A DNA stretch of 64,000 bases, taken from contig JAFQCT010000012.1 of assembly GCA_017399405.1 (NCBI GenBank), positions 329,667-393,666 of the forward strand, given 5' to 3'. The notes beneath the pieces are model-generated. The model ran no database searches, was not told the DNA's origin, and saw only the letters and a program-made list of their open reading frames with translations. The position numbers were made by a program, and so were the translations under genes. This document shows positions 1 through 8,772 of the stretch, in pieces; positions within the stretch are counted from its first letter, which is position 1; each line of letters begins with the position of its first letter. The stretch is from Clostridia bacterium (lineage in GTDB: Bacteria > Bacillota > Clostridia > Oscillospirales > Acutalibacteraceae).

Positions 1-2
1 TT

Positions 3-506
3 CCGCTAAAAGTTTTAAGCGGTGCAGAGTTGTTTTTAAGTGATGGTATTCTTAATGCGGGCAGTCTTGACGACCTTGCAATCAACAATTCAAGATATAT
101 GCTTTGCGAGTTTCCGTTAGGCCCATTCAATATGAAACGCGGGCTTTTGTGGATTGATGAACTTATTGAGCGTGGCTACACACCGATTCTTGCACATCCC
201 GAAAGATATTTTGAAATTCACCGTAATCTTTCTGTTATTGACGAGTTGCTTGACAGAGATGTGGTTTTTCAGGTAAACATTGATAGTCTTATTGGCAAAA
301 ACGGAAGTACCGCACAGCAGTTATCTGTTGATTTGATTTGTCGCGGATTTGCCGGGCTTATTGGTACAGATGCCCACGATTTGAAGTATCGTCACACAAG
401 AACAAAAGAGAGAATTCGCGAATTGCCTTATGAAATCGACCACGAAATTTTTGTGAAATGTATAAAAACCAATCCACAAAAAATTATTGATGATGAAGAG
501 ATATAG
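3..506 (+). CDS. CpsB/YwqE-type tyrosine-protein phosphatase, 3' part
   Basis: This is the C-terminal part of a PHP-fold, metal-dependent phosphotyrosine phosphatase of the CpsB/CapC/YwqE family, which dephosphorylates bacterial tyrosine kinases that control capsule or exopolysaccharide assembly. The reading frame is open back to the window edge, so the start is missing; the first visible in-frame residues (PLKVLSGAELF) already belong to the family. Visible metal-binding motifs are AHPERY and, later, GTDAH, both typical of CpsB. The gene ends just before a strong intrinsic terminator, so it is probably the last gene of a polysaccharide operon lying to the left. Family assignment is confident; the exact substrate cannot be judged. 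Confidence 0.85.
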   Translation, partial: PLKVLSGAELFLSDGILNAGSLDDLAINNSRYMLCEFPLGPFNMKRGLLWIDELIERGYTPILAHPERYFEIHRNLSVIDELLDRDVVFQVNIDSLIGKNGSTAQQLSVDLICRGFAGLIGTDAHDLKYRHTRTKERIRELPYEIDHEIFVKCIKTNPQKIIDDEEI

Positions 507-508
507 AA

Positions 509-537
509 AACCAGCCCTTGAATAAGGGCTGGTTTTT
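509..537 (+). terminator. Intrinsic terminator after the CpsB gene
   Basis: An 11-bp perfect stem (arms 509-519 and 524-534) with a GAAT loop is followed by a T run. It starts 2 bases after the stop codon of the phosphatase gene. Confidence 0.9.
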
Positions 538-548
538 TGTGGTCATTT

Positions 549-565
549 CGACAAACTCAAATTTG
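549..565. repeat. Solitary end of the dispersed inverted-repeat element
   Basis: The sequence CGACAAACTCAAATTTG matches the right-hand terminal repeat of the elements at 8400-8666, 9971-10235, 18215-18488 and 53553-53798. No partner end is visible nearby, so this looks like a remnant or solo end left between the terminator and the next convergent gene. Confidence 0.6.
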
Positions 566-567
566 TT

Positions 568-1479
568 TTATTTTGTTTTAATTGTCATTCTTGCTTTGAA
601 GAAGTCTGCTATTTCTGTGTTTGCCATATCGCCATAATGGCTAAATGGATTTATAACATTGAAAACATGTGTAAGATACTTACCGTTTTCTTTCTCATTA
701 AAATCGTGGAATTTATTTTCGATTTTATAGATGTTAAGCAGTTTTTTAAGTTTATAACACTGCTTTTTAAGGAAATCGTTAGTTGCAGTATTCACATAAT
801 ATGGCGGAAAATCCTTTGAGATTATCTGTGCCACATCAAGATATTTTCTATATTTGCTTTTTCTGTGTTTTTCACCCAACAAAACAGGTACATTTATATT
901 CATAACAATGTTGGGGCTTAACAAATCAACCGCAGGGCAGATTGCCGCAACCGCTTTGAAGTCAAGACCACAATATGTAACACCAAAATCTTTTTGCATA
1001 TCTTCATTAAGGTTGACAGCAGTAGTTACGCAAGAAAAATGACCACCTGCGGAGTCGCCTGCAAGGAAAATATTATCTAAATCAGCAGGGTAGTTTTTAA
1101 GATTTTCACTTAACCATTTAAGAGCTGCAAAAATATCGCGAATCTGGTCATCAAATCTTATACCATTACCTGCAAGACGATAGTTAATTGATGCCACTAA
1201 AAACCCTTTTTCGCTAAGCTTTAAGCAAAAATTTTTATTGATTTCTTTGTAGCCATACATCCAACCGCCACCGTGAATATCAATAATTACAGGCAAGTTT
1301 TCTGTTGTGTCTTCTGGATAATAAATATCAAGCAAATGTGCTTTCTCACCGTCATCGATATACGGAATATCAAGAATTTTAGTAAGTCCCTCAGGCTCAG
1401 TTTGTGACGCAATTCGTTTTGCGTCCATTTTTTCTGTATTTTCCCAGTTTTTTCTTAAAATTGGTTCAAAAATATACAT
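568..1479 (-). CDS. Alpha/beta hydrolase (HSL/Aes-type esterase)
   Basis: A 303-residue cytoplasmic esterase/lipase-like hydrolase of the alpha/beta hydrolase-3 (hormone-sensitive lipase) group. The oxyanion-hole motif HGGGW lies at residues 69-73 and the nucleophile elbow GDSAGG at 141-146, making Ser143 the likely nucleophile. No signal peptide is seen. The start is supported by AAAGGGG shortly upstream. It is a stand-alone gene between a terminator on one side and a copy of a short palindromic repeat on the other. The family is clear; the natural ester substrate is unknown. Confidence 0.85.
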   Translation of the reverse strand: MYIFEPILRKNWENTEKMDAKRIASQTEPEGLTKILDIPYIDDGEKAHLLDIYYPEDTTENLPVIIDIHGGGWMYGYKEINKNFCLKLSEKGFLVASINYRLAGNGIRFDDQIRDIFAALKWLSENLKNYPADLDNIFLAGDSAGGHFSCVTTAVNLNEDMQKDFGVTYCGLDFKAVAAICPAVDLLSPNIVMNINVPVLLGEKHRKSKYRKYLDVAQIISKDFPPYYVNTATNDFLKKQCYKLKKLLNIYKIENKFHDFNEKENGKYLTHVFNVINPFSHYGDMANTEIADFFKARMTIKTK

Positions 1480-1492
1480 AATAATCCCCTTT

Positions 1493-1518
1493 CGCAGGCG
1501 TGGAAGCCTGCCACTACG
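1493..1518. repeat. Short palindromic repeat module (GCAGGCGTGGAAGCCTGC)
   Basis: A self-complementary segment, GCAGGC-GTGGAA-GCCTGC followed by CACTACGCG, occurs in the leader of the esterase gene. The same module reappears inside the composite element at about 53753-53775, so it is one of the exchangeable cassettes of the dispersed repeats in this genome. Confidence 0.65.
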
Positions 1519-1522
1519 CGTT

Positions 1523-2182
1523 TTATGGATGTGGTTTATCGTTACGGTAAGCGTCCATTATATCGCGGAAAACTTCTCCGTTTGATGGTGGTGTCCAGGT
1601 AATTGCATCTGCACCCGCCTTAATTGTTGCTTTTATGCTTTCTTCTGTTGGTCCACCCGTTGCCATAATAGGCACATCAGGGAATTTTTCACGAATTTTC
1701 GCAACAAGTTCGGGTGTTTGAGCCGCCGCTGAAACATTTAATATTTGTGCACCTGCATCAAGTCTGCCGGCAATATCGTCTTCTTTGACAACTGTAATCA
1801 CAATAGGCAAATCCACAACTTTTGCAACTTCGCGGATTGTATCATTTGAGGTTGGTGCGTTAAGCACAACCCCGGTTGCCCCTTGATATTCTGCGTGACG
1901 GGCAAGGTTTATAACTCTCTCACCCTTTGTTAGTCCTCCACCAACTCCCACAAAAACAGGGCAATCGGCCGCCATCATAACTGCTTGTGTTATAACCGGT
2001 TGTGGTGTAAACGGATAAACCGCAATTACTGCGTCTGCATTACAATTACGCAAAATACTTACATCTGTTGAAAACACAATAGATTTTATTCTTCTGCCAA
2101 AGATTTTTATACCTCTACACTCATAAATTGCATCAGGCACACTTAATCTAAAATCTCTTAAATATCCTTTAATTTCGTTCAT
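1523..2182 (-). CDS. TIM-barrel protein of unknown function
   Basis: A 219-residue soluble protein with the look of a phosphate-binding beta/alpha barrel: a Gly-rich loop (GVGGGLTKGER) and a late ATGGPTEES segment resemble phosphate-binding loops of the HisF/indole-glycerol-phosphate synthase superfamily. Related proteins are commonly named only 'hydrolase', without proven activity. I prefer the Met at 2182 because AAAGG at 2192-2196 sits 9 bases before it, whereas that site would abut the Met three codons upstream. It follows recG in the same direction with a short gap. The reaction is not known to me. Confidence 0.6.
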   Translation of the reverse strand: MNEIKGYLRDFRLSVPDAIYECRGIKIFGRRIKSIVFSTDVSILRNCNADAVIAVYPFTPQPVITQAVMMAADCPVFVGVGGGLTKGERVINLARHAEYQGATGVVLNAPTSNDTIREVAKVVDLPIVITVVKEDDIAGRLDAGAQILNVSAAAQTPELVAKIREKFPDVPIMATGGPTEESIKATIKAGADAITWTPPSNGEVFRDIMDAYRNDKPHP

Positions 2183-2232
2183 AAATAACATCCTTTGTTT
2201 TAGGTTGTTTATATTATAACTGACAAATATTA

Positions 2233-4284
2233 CTAAATTGTGTTTGCTGTATTAGAAACCTGTAAACTGTAAACTTTCTTCATTACTTGCTTGCCGATTT
2301 TTTTATGTTCTTCTTTTTGGAAGTCTTTGTCGACAGCCATAATCTCTTTTGCAAGTTCTTGCGTCTGCATAAGGATTTTTGTATCAGTTAAAATATCGGC
2401 AATACGAAGTTTCGGAAGTCCGTGCTGACGAGTACCGAAGAAATCACCGGGTCCACGAAGTTTCAAATCTTCATCTGCAATCTTAAATCCGTCAGTAGTT
2501 TCACACATTATTTTCATTCTTGCAACTGCGTCATCATTTTTTGCGTCTGTTACAAGAATACAAGAGGATTTAGCCTGACCTCGACCAACACGACCGCGTA
2601 ACTGATGAAGTTGTGAAAGTCCAAAACGCTCGGCATTTTCAACAACCATAATAACTGCGTTGGGCACATCAACACCAACCTCAATAACTACGGTTGAAAT
2701 AAGAAGTTGCGTTTCACCTTTTTTGAATTTAAGCATTATTTCGTCTTTTTTCTTTGGTGACATCTGCCCATGAAGCAAATCAAGTTTATAATCCTTAAAA
2801 AGTGGTTGTGCTTTTTTGAAATATTCTTCTGCAGAGAGTACTCCTTGCATCATTTCACTTTCTTCAACAAGCGGGCATACGATATAAGCCTGATACCCTG
2901 CGTCAAGATGTTTTCTTATATAGTCAAACATACTGCCACGCTTGCCTGAGTTAACTGTATATGTTTCGATTTTTTGTCTGCCCGGTGGCAATTCGTCAAG
3001 AATTGAAACATTAAGGTCCCCAAACATTATAAGCCCTAATGTTCGTGGAATTGGTGTTGCAGACATAACATAAATATGTGGATTATCGCCTTTTGCACAA
3101 AGTCCCGTACGCTGTTTTACACCAAAACGATGTTGCTCATCAGTAATAACAAGACCAAGTTTTTTGAATATAACATCATCTTGAATAAGTGCGTGTGTAC
3201 CTATAATCAAATCAATTTCACCATTCAGAAGACGCTGTTTGATTTCTTTTTTCTCTTTAGCTTTTGTACTACCTGTAAGCAACTCGCAACGGATACCCGT
3301 ACCCTTAAACATTTTTTCAAATGTTTCAAAATGCTGTGTTGCAAGCACTTCAGTTGGTGCCATAAGAGCAGATTGCATTTGGTTTTTTGCTGCAGTATAA
3401 ACTATTGACGCTGCAACCGCAGTTTTACCGCTACCAACATCACCTTGTAAAAGTCTGTTCATCTGCTTGCCACTTTGCATATCAGAAATTGCGTCTTTAA
3501 CTGCTCTTTTCTGTGCGTTTGTAGGGGTAAATGGTAACAACTTAAAGAAATCTTCTGTAAAATCTTTTTCTATAATATTTCCTGTTTTAACAGTTGAGTT
3601 ATCATTTTTAAGTGTCAACAAACTTAACTGTAAAATAAATAATTCATCAAAAATCAATCTGTCACGGGCACTCTGCAAATCGGTGTCATCTTTTGGAAAA
3701 TGAATGTCGCGGATTGCTTTATCAAGACTTACAAGGTTGAACTTTTTAAGTATGTAGTCAGGCAAATAATCCGGGATTGCATCAATGTTTTTCAAAGCGT
3801 TTTCTACTGCTGACTGAACAATTTTTGTTGTAATTGTTTTATTCTGCGGATAAATCGGTCTGATTTCTACACTCTTTTCAGATTTCACAAACAAAGGTGT
3901 AACCATTTTGCGAGCCGAAAACTTGCCTAATGTAAGTTTACCGTAAAAAAGATATTCCTCACCGCTTTTAAGCATTTTATCAATATATTTATTGTTGAAA
4001 AATGTAACTGCAATAACATCTTCACCATCAGTTACAGTAGCTTTTGCAATTAACATTCCACCGCGGACACGCTCATTTTTAACGGGGAACATAACTGTAC
4101 CCTTAATACAAACATTTTCACCGATTATGCATTGTGAAATGGGAAGGATTTTACTCCAATCTTCATAAGCACGGGGATAAAAACGAAGAAGTTCCCCGAC
4201 TGTTGACACACCAAGACTGCGAAAGCCCGTTGCTCGAGCTTCGCCAACACCCTTGATATACTTAATATCATCGGAAAACTTCAT
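2233..4284 (-). CDS. recG: ATP-dependent DNA helicase RecG
   Basis: RecG remodels stalled replication forks and branched recombination intermediates. The 683-residue protein has the full family layout: an N-terminal wedge/OB-fold region (about 1-150), Walker A GDVGSGKT at 281-288, the DEQH box at 382-385, and SATPIPRT at 408-415 between the two helicase lobes. Length is typical. The gene starts 11 bases after the stop of the upstream solute-binding lipoprotein gene, so the two are probably co-transcribed. Confidence 0.95.
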   Translation of the reverse strand: MKFSDDIKYIKGVGEARATGFRSLGVSTVGELLRFYPRAYEDWSKILPISQCIIGENVCIKGTVMFPVKNERVRGGMLIAKATVTDGEDVIAVTFFNNKYIDKMLKSGEEYLFYGKLTLGKFSARKMVTPLFVKSEKSVEIRPIYPQNKTITTKIVQSAVENALKNIDAIPDYLPDYILKKFNLVSLDKAIRDIHFPKDDTDLQSARDRLIFDELFILQLSLLTLKNDNSTVKTGNIIEKDFTEDFFKLLPFTPTNAQKRAVKDAISDMQSGKQMNRLLQGDVGSGKTAVAASIVYTAAKNQMQSALMAPTEVLATQHFETFEKMFKGTGIRCELLTGSTKAKEKKEIKQRLLNGEIDLIIGTHALIQDDVIFKKLGLVITDEQHRFGVKQRTGLCAKGDNPHIYVMSATPIPRTLGLIMFGDLNVSILDELPPGRQKIETYTVNSGKRGSMFDYIRKHLDAGYQAYIVCPLVEESEMMQGVLSAEEYFKKAQPLFKDYKLDLLHGQMSPKKKDEIMLKFKKGETQLLISTVVIEVGVDVPNAVIMVVENAERFGLSQLHQLRGRVGRGQAKSSCILVTDAKNDDAVARMKIMCETTDGFKIADEDLKLRGPGDFFGTRQHGLPKLRIADILTDTKILMQTQELAKEIMAVDKDFQKEEHKKIGKQVMKKVYSLQVSNTANTI

Positions 4285-4295
4285 AATTTCACCTA

Positions 4296-5789
4296 TTATA
4301 AATTACTATATAAATCAAATGGATTTTCTGATAAATCCGCTTTCACATCTGCCGAAGTCACCACATAACCGTTTCTGAAAAGTACGGGTACAAAAGGATA
4401 TTCTTCTGCAAAAATCTCGTAATATTCCTCTGTTGTAATCTGCCCCGCACGATAACGGAAATATTCTGTTGAGGCTTTACCCGACTTGTCAATTCCCGCA
4501 CTCATTTTTCCGTTTTCAAGGAAAAACTGTGATAAATCCATTGAACCGTCAAGTTTGACTTCACCTAAATACATATCGTAATTACCTGCAGAAATACGCT
4601 GATTATAATCTGCAAAAGAAAGTGGTAACACATTGATATAAAAGCCCAATTTGTTAAGGCTATCAGCAATATGGAAGGCAGCCGCAAGACGATATTTGTT
4701 ATCTCTGTTCACAATAAGGTCAAAAGAAAGCACAAAAGCACCGTTCGTTTTTGCCTTGCCTGAATATCTTGTAAAACCGCTTCTGTCAAGGATTTTCTCT
4801 GCAAGAGTTGTGTCCCCTTGAGAGCCGATTGCAGAAATATCTTCGTAATAATACGCACTTGGATTTACGGGCATTTTTATCGCTTTACCGTGGCCCTGAT
4901 ATGATGAAAGCACTATATCATCACCGTTAAGCCCTGCCGCAATTGCACTTCGGACATACTTGTTAAGCCCACCATTATTGTTGTTAAGTCCAAGATAAAC
5001 CATATTGTTAAGCATTACTTCTTCTGTTTTGCCCGTAACACCTATATATTCACAGTTTGACAAATCACTGAAATACACATCAGTTGCACCGATTTTGAAA
5101 GCGTTTTCGGAACTTTTATTTGTGTCAATACTATAAAGGTTGATTGTTTTTGACTTGTCAGCAACGCTTACGAGTTTGTTTTCGAGAACATAATAATCGC
5201 CACTACCAGTAGGGATTGCATTTTGAATGTCGGCTGTACCCTCTTTTACAACAGGAAAACAGAGTTTTGCTCCTGCGTAAACATCGGCATAATCAAGAGT
5301 GAACGCAACCGTAAATCTTGAAGTTGCAGTTGCACTTGAAATGCCATTTAAGTAACCTGCCCAACCGTAAGATGCTTTTGCAAGATTGAAAGAATACACA
5401 ACATCATAAGCGTTAATTGGCTGTGAGCCTCGGCAATTTGCATCTGTACGAAGATTAACGGTAGCAGTTGTACCGTTTACCGCTATGCTTTCTGCAATTA
5501 CGGGAATAGTGTTGTAATTTTTGTCAACAGAAAAAAGTGGCTGAAAAATCAGGTTGCAGATATACAGATTTTCATTACTCTTTGCGAAAAATGGGTTTAA
5601 TCCGTCGGTTTCGTTGTAAGGTAGTGAAATTACACCGTCACCTTTTGGTGATGCGTCATTATCAGCACTAACACTCTGTTGTGTAGTGTCTGTTGTAGTT
5701 TCTGTTTCGGTTGGAGTTTTACCTCCACAAGCAGAAAAAAGCATAGTAACACATAAAAGTAATGCAATGATTTTTAACGCATTTTTCAT
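4296..5789 (-). CDS. ABC transporter solute-binding lipoprotein, family 5
   Basis: A 497-residue extracellular lipoprotein of the oligopeptide/nickel-binding (SBP_bac_5) family. A Sec signal ends in a lipobox with Cys21 (LFSACGG), followed by a Thr/Ser-rich linker and a body beginning around residue 55 with the family-like pattern NETDGLNPFF. The ribosome-binding site GAGGTG lies inside the last codons of the upstream metallophosphoesterase gene, indicating tight coupling. No permease or ATPase gene is adjacent, so it is an orphan binding protein: it may serve a transporter encoded elsewhere or have another envelope role. Ligand unknown. Confidence 0.8.
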   Translation of the reverse strand: MKNALKIIALLLCVTMLFSACGGKTPTETETTTDTTQQSVSADNDASPKGDGVISLPYNETDGLNPFFAKSNENLYICNLIFQPLFSVDKNYNTIPVIAESIAVNGTTATVNLRTDANCRGSQPINAYDVVYSFNLAKASYGWAGYLNGISSATATSRFTVAFTLDYADVYAGAKLCFPVVKEGTADIQNAIPTGSGDYYVLENKLVSVADKSKTINLYSIDTNKSSENAFKIGATDVYFSDLSNCEYIGVTGKTEEVMLNNMVYLGLNNNNGGLNKYVRSAIAAGLNGDDIVLSSYQGHGKAIKMPVNPSAYYYEDISAIGSQGDTTLAEKILDRSGFTRYSGKAKTNGAFVLSFDLIVNRDNKYRLAAAFHIADSLNKLGFYINVLPLSFADYNQRISAGNYDMYLGEVKLDGSMDLSQFFLENGKMSAGIDKSGKASTEYFRYRAGQITTEEYYEIFAEEYPFVPVLFRNGYVVTSADVKADLSENPFDLYSNL

Positions 5790-5793
5790 TGTG

Positions 5794-6579
5794 TCACCTC
5801 ACTGTAATCGCAGTTGCCTCAACAGTTTTTCCTGTATCGCGGTCAATTGTGAACACGCAACCCTGCATAAAACAAGGTGTGTCAGCAGTTTCAAACATAG
5901 GGGCAAAGCCTTTTTTGAATTTTTCTATAATAATCTCTTTTTTTACGCCCAAAACAGATTCTTCAGGACCGGTCATACCTAAATCAGTAATGTAACCTGT
6001 ACCATTCGCCATAATTTGTGCATCAGAAGTCTGAATATGAGTGTGCGTGCCGAAAACTGCACTTACTTTTCCGTCAAGGAAATAGCCTAATGCTTTTTTC
6101 TCGGCAGTTGCTTCTGCGTGAAAATCAACAATTATGATTTTTGTCTCTTTTTTTAGTTCTTCAATGATTTTTTCAGCAGTTTCGAAAGGGTCTCCGTGTC
6201 CTTCAAGCCAAACTCTGCCAAGAAGATTTATAACACCAACCCTGTAAGCACCTTTGTCGATAATTCCGTAACCTTTGCCCCAAACTCCGTCACCAAAATT
6301 TGCGGGACGGATTACACTTTCGGCACGGTCAAGGTATTCGTATATCTCTCTACGCTTAAAAGAGTGGTTACCGCCCGTAATAAAATCTGCACCGCTTGTA
6401 AAAATACTGTTGCAAGATTGAGGCAACATACCGTTGCCAACCGCTGAATTTTCACCATTGACAATACAAACATCAATGTTGTTTTCTTTTTTGAAATCTG
6501 CAAGTTTTTTTCGTAAAAACTCGCAACCGTTTGCACCGACAACATCGCCGATACAAAGAATTTTAATATTGCGTGACAT
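5794..6579 (-). CDS. ymdB: YmdB-family metallophosphoesterase
   Basis: A 261-residue calcineurin-like phosphoesterase of the TIGR00282/YmdB family, reported in Bacillus to hydrolyse 2',3'-cyclic nucleotides and influence RNase Y and biofilm programs. Metal ligands are visible: GDVVG (Asp12), NGEN (41-44), GGNH (Asn71-His72), DFHAEA (His154) and GTHTH (His179, His181). A longer frame reaches 20 codons upstream, but family similarity begins at the internal MSRNIKILCIGD, which I take as the start. It lies directly downstream of rny, the conserved arrangement in Firmicutes. Confidence 0.9.
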   Translation of the reverse strand: MSRNIKILCIGDVVGANGCEFLRKKLADFKKENNIDVCIVNGENSAVGNGMLPQSCNSIFTSGADFITGGNHSFKRREIYEYLDRAESVIRPANFGDGVWGKGYGIIDKGAYRVGVINLLGRVWLEGHGDPFETAEKIIEELKKETKIIIVDFHAEATAEKKALGYFLDGKVSAVFGTHTHIQTSDAQIMANGTGYITDLGMTGPEESVLGVKKEIIIEKFKKGFAPMFETADTPCFMQGCVFTIDRDTGKTVEATAITVR

Positions 6580-6650
6580 TATGCACACCGTTTCTATATA
6601 TAGATTATTTTGCCCCGAAGCCGAAAGACAACGGGGCATAGTTTTAATTT

Positions 6651-8201
6651 TTACTTAGCAAAGTCTATCACACGATTTTCTCTAACAATGTTGACTTTGA
6701 TTTGACCTGGATATTCAAGTTCATCTTCGATTTTCTTTGCAATATCACGAGCAACAATAACCATCTTTTCGTCTGAAACCTGGTCAGGATTAACCATAAT
6801 TCTGATTTCACGACCTGCCTGAATAGCGAAAGATTTTTCAACACCCTCAAATGATGTTGCAATTTCTTCAAGTTTTTCAAGACGCTTAATGTAGTTCTGC
6901 ACATTTTCGCGACGAGCACCCGGACGAGCAGCTGAAATTGCGTCAGCAGCCTGAACAAGAACTGCAACGATTGTTTTAGCCTCAACATCACCATGGTGAG
7001 CCTGAATTGCATGAATAACTTTGTCGTTTTCTTTGTATTTTTTAGCAGCCTCAACACCAAGGTCAATATGTGTGCCTTCAAATTCACGGTCAAGTGCTTT
7101 ACCTATATCGTGAAGAAGACCTGCGCGTTTTGCCTGTTTAACATCTGCACCAAGTTCCTGTGCCATAAGACCTGCAATATAAGAAACTTCAAGTGAGTGG
7201 TTAAGTACATTCTGGCCGAAACTTGTACGGTATTTAAGTTTACCGAGAAGTTTAACGAGTTCAGGGTGAACACCATTAACGCCTGCGTCAACAACTGCTC
7301 GTTCACCTGTCTGCTTGATTGTATGCTCAACCTCACGCTTTGATTTTTCAAACATTTCTTCAATGCGTGCAGGGTGAATTCGACCATCTTGAATAAGTTT
7401 TTCGAGAGTAAGTCTTGCTACTTCACGACGAACCGGGTCAAAACTTGAAACTGTGATTGCTTCAGGAGTGTCGTCAATAATAAGGTCAACACCTGTAATT
7501 GTTTCAAGAGTACGAATATTACGACCTTCACGACCGATAATTCTACCCTTCATTTCATCATTTGGAAGTGCAACAACTGAAACTGTTGCTTCAGCAGCGT
7601 GGTCAGCCGCACAACGCTGAATTGCACCTGAAATAATTTCGCGTGCAAGATTATCACTTTCGTCACGAGTTCTCTGCTCAAAGTCCATAATCTTGAGTGC
7701 TTTTTCGTGAGTTAGTTGCTCGTCAAGTTCTTGCATAAGAAGTGCTTTAGCTTGTTCTTTTGAGTAACCGCTAACTTTTTCGAGCATTTCAAGTTGACTG
7801 CGTTTAAGCATTTCAACTTCTTCCATTTTAGCGTCAGCTGATTTAAGTTTTTCTGCTAAAATTTCTTCTTTCTTTTCAAGGTTTTCAGTTTTCTTGTCAA
7901 GATTTTCTTCTTTTTGATTGATTCTGTTTTCTTGTCGCTGTACCTCTGCGCGTCTTTCACGAAGTTCTTTATCAACTTCACTTCTTAACTTGTGTATTTC
8001 GTCTTTAGCCTCAAGAATAGCCTCTTTTTTCTTACTTTCAGCAGTCTGGACTGCCTGATTAACAATTCTTAATGCTTCTTCATTAGCGGAGCCGATTTTA
8101 GCTTCAGCAACCTTTTTGCGATAAAGATTACCAATAGCGAAGCCAATTACTCCAAATACAACAGCAGAGACAACGGCAAGAATAATGGTAATTGGTTCCA
8201 T
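6651..8201 (-). CDS. rny: Ribonuclease Y
   Basis: RNase Y is a membrane-anchored endoribonuclease that starts mRNA decay in Firmicutes. The 516-residue protein shows one N-terminal transmembrane helix (about 5-25), a long charged coiled coil (about 45-180), a KH domain with [10 protein letters not shown] at 219-228 and an HD domain with His364-Asp365. A frame extends 25 codons further upstream, but AGGAGGG 9 bases before the chosen Met, the transmembrane anchor and the usual family length fix the start. A consensus sigma-A promoter lies about 110 bases upstream; ymdB follows. Confidence 0.95.
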   Translation of the reverse strand: MEPITIILAVVSAVVFGVIGFAIGNLYRKKVAEAKIGSANEEALRIVNQAVQTAESKKKEAILEAKDEIHKLRSEVDKELRERRAEVQRQENRINQKEENLDKKTENLEKKEEILAEKLKSADAKMEEVEMLKRSQLEMLEKVSGYSKEQAKALLMQELDEQLTHEKALKIMDFEQRTRDESDNLAREIISGAIQRCAADHAAEATVSVVALPNDEMKGRIIGREGRNIRTLETITGVDLIIDDTPEAITVSSFDPVRREVARLTLEKLIQDGRIHPARIEEMFEKSKREVEHTIKQTGERAVVDAGVNGVHPELVKLLGKLKYRTSFGQNVLNHSLEVSYIAGLMAQELGADVKQAKRAGLLHDIGKALDREFEGTHIDLGVEAAKKYKENDKVIHAIQAHHGDVEAKTIVAVLVQAADAISAARPGARRENVQNYIKRLEKLEEIATSFEGVEKSFAIQAGREIRIMVNPDQVSDEKMVIVARDIAKKIEDELEYPGQIKVNIVRENRVIDFAK

Positions 8202-8311
8202 TATGTCGTTCCCTCCTAAATAATATTTAATTTCAAAAGATATATCAAAAATATGTAATGAAATTAAGAGTATCAAGCATAGGAATACTATTATCCCATA
8301 CTATCTTTTAT

Positions 8312-8340
8312 ATTTTACACAAAAATGAACACAATGTCAA
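8312..8340 (-). promoter_or_regulatory. Sigma-A promoter of rny
   Basis: On the minus strand TTGACA and TAAAAT are separated by exactly 17 bases, 5/6 to 6/6 matches to the consensus. The predicted start gives a leader of about 100 nt before rny. Confidence 0.8.
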
Positions 8341-8399
8341 GGTTAAAATAAGTGCAAAGTGCAGAACGCAGAGTGCAAAATGAAATTAGTTTTAATTAG

Positions 8400-8666
8400 A
8401 CAAATTGGAGTTTGTCTAACTGTTTTATGTGTTTGTTTTTTTGCTCCCTCTGACGAGGGCACGGGCATCCAGTGGATGCCGAATTAGTGCTGTCTGAGCC
8501 GGCAGGCGAGTAATGAGCTGTCGAGCGTTAGCGAGACTGAGGGAGAGATACGAGCCGTTAAGTACTTTATCTCTCCCTCCGTCATTTTCTTACGAAAATG
8601 CCACCTCCCTCGTCAGAGGGAGGAAAGAGGATGTCTTTCAAACACCCCGACAAACTCAATTTTGTT
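8400..8666. repeat. Dispersed inverted-repeat element, copy R2
   Basis: The ends ACAAATTGGAGTTTGTC and CCGACAAACTCAATTTTGT are inverted repeats of each other. Between them are several hairpins, including CTCCCTCTGACGAGGG, a GGCATCC/GGATGCC stem and ATTTTC-TTAC-GAAAAT. The core is nearly identical, in reverse orientation, to copy R3 at 9971-10235. No protein is encoded that I can support, so it looks like a non-autonomous MITE-like element. Apart from it and the next repeat, the gap between rny and the next gene holds only the rny promoter. Confidence 0.85.
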
Positions 8667-8693
8667 AAATATAATATCCGCTGATACAAAAAA

Positions 8694-8754
8694 TGTCACC
8701 CTGAACTTAAGTGAAGGGTCTCGTTTGAGATTCTTCGCTACGCTCAGAGTGACA
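8694..8754. repeat. TGTCACCCTGA-type palindromic repeat
   Basis: A nested palindrome runs from TGTCACCCTGA to CTCAGAGTGACA, with inner complementary segments GAAGGGTCTC and GAGATTCTTC. This style of intergenic repeat is familiar from many bacterial genomes. It lies between element R2 and the end of the dockerin gene and could act as a transcript-end hairpin. Confidence 0.7.
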
Positions 8755-8772
8755 TTATAAGTTTTTAATATT

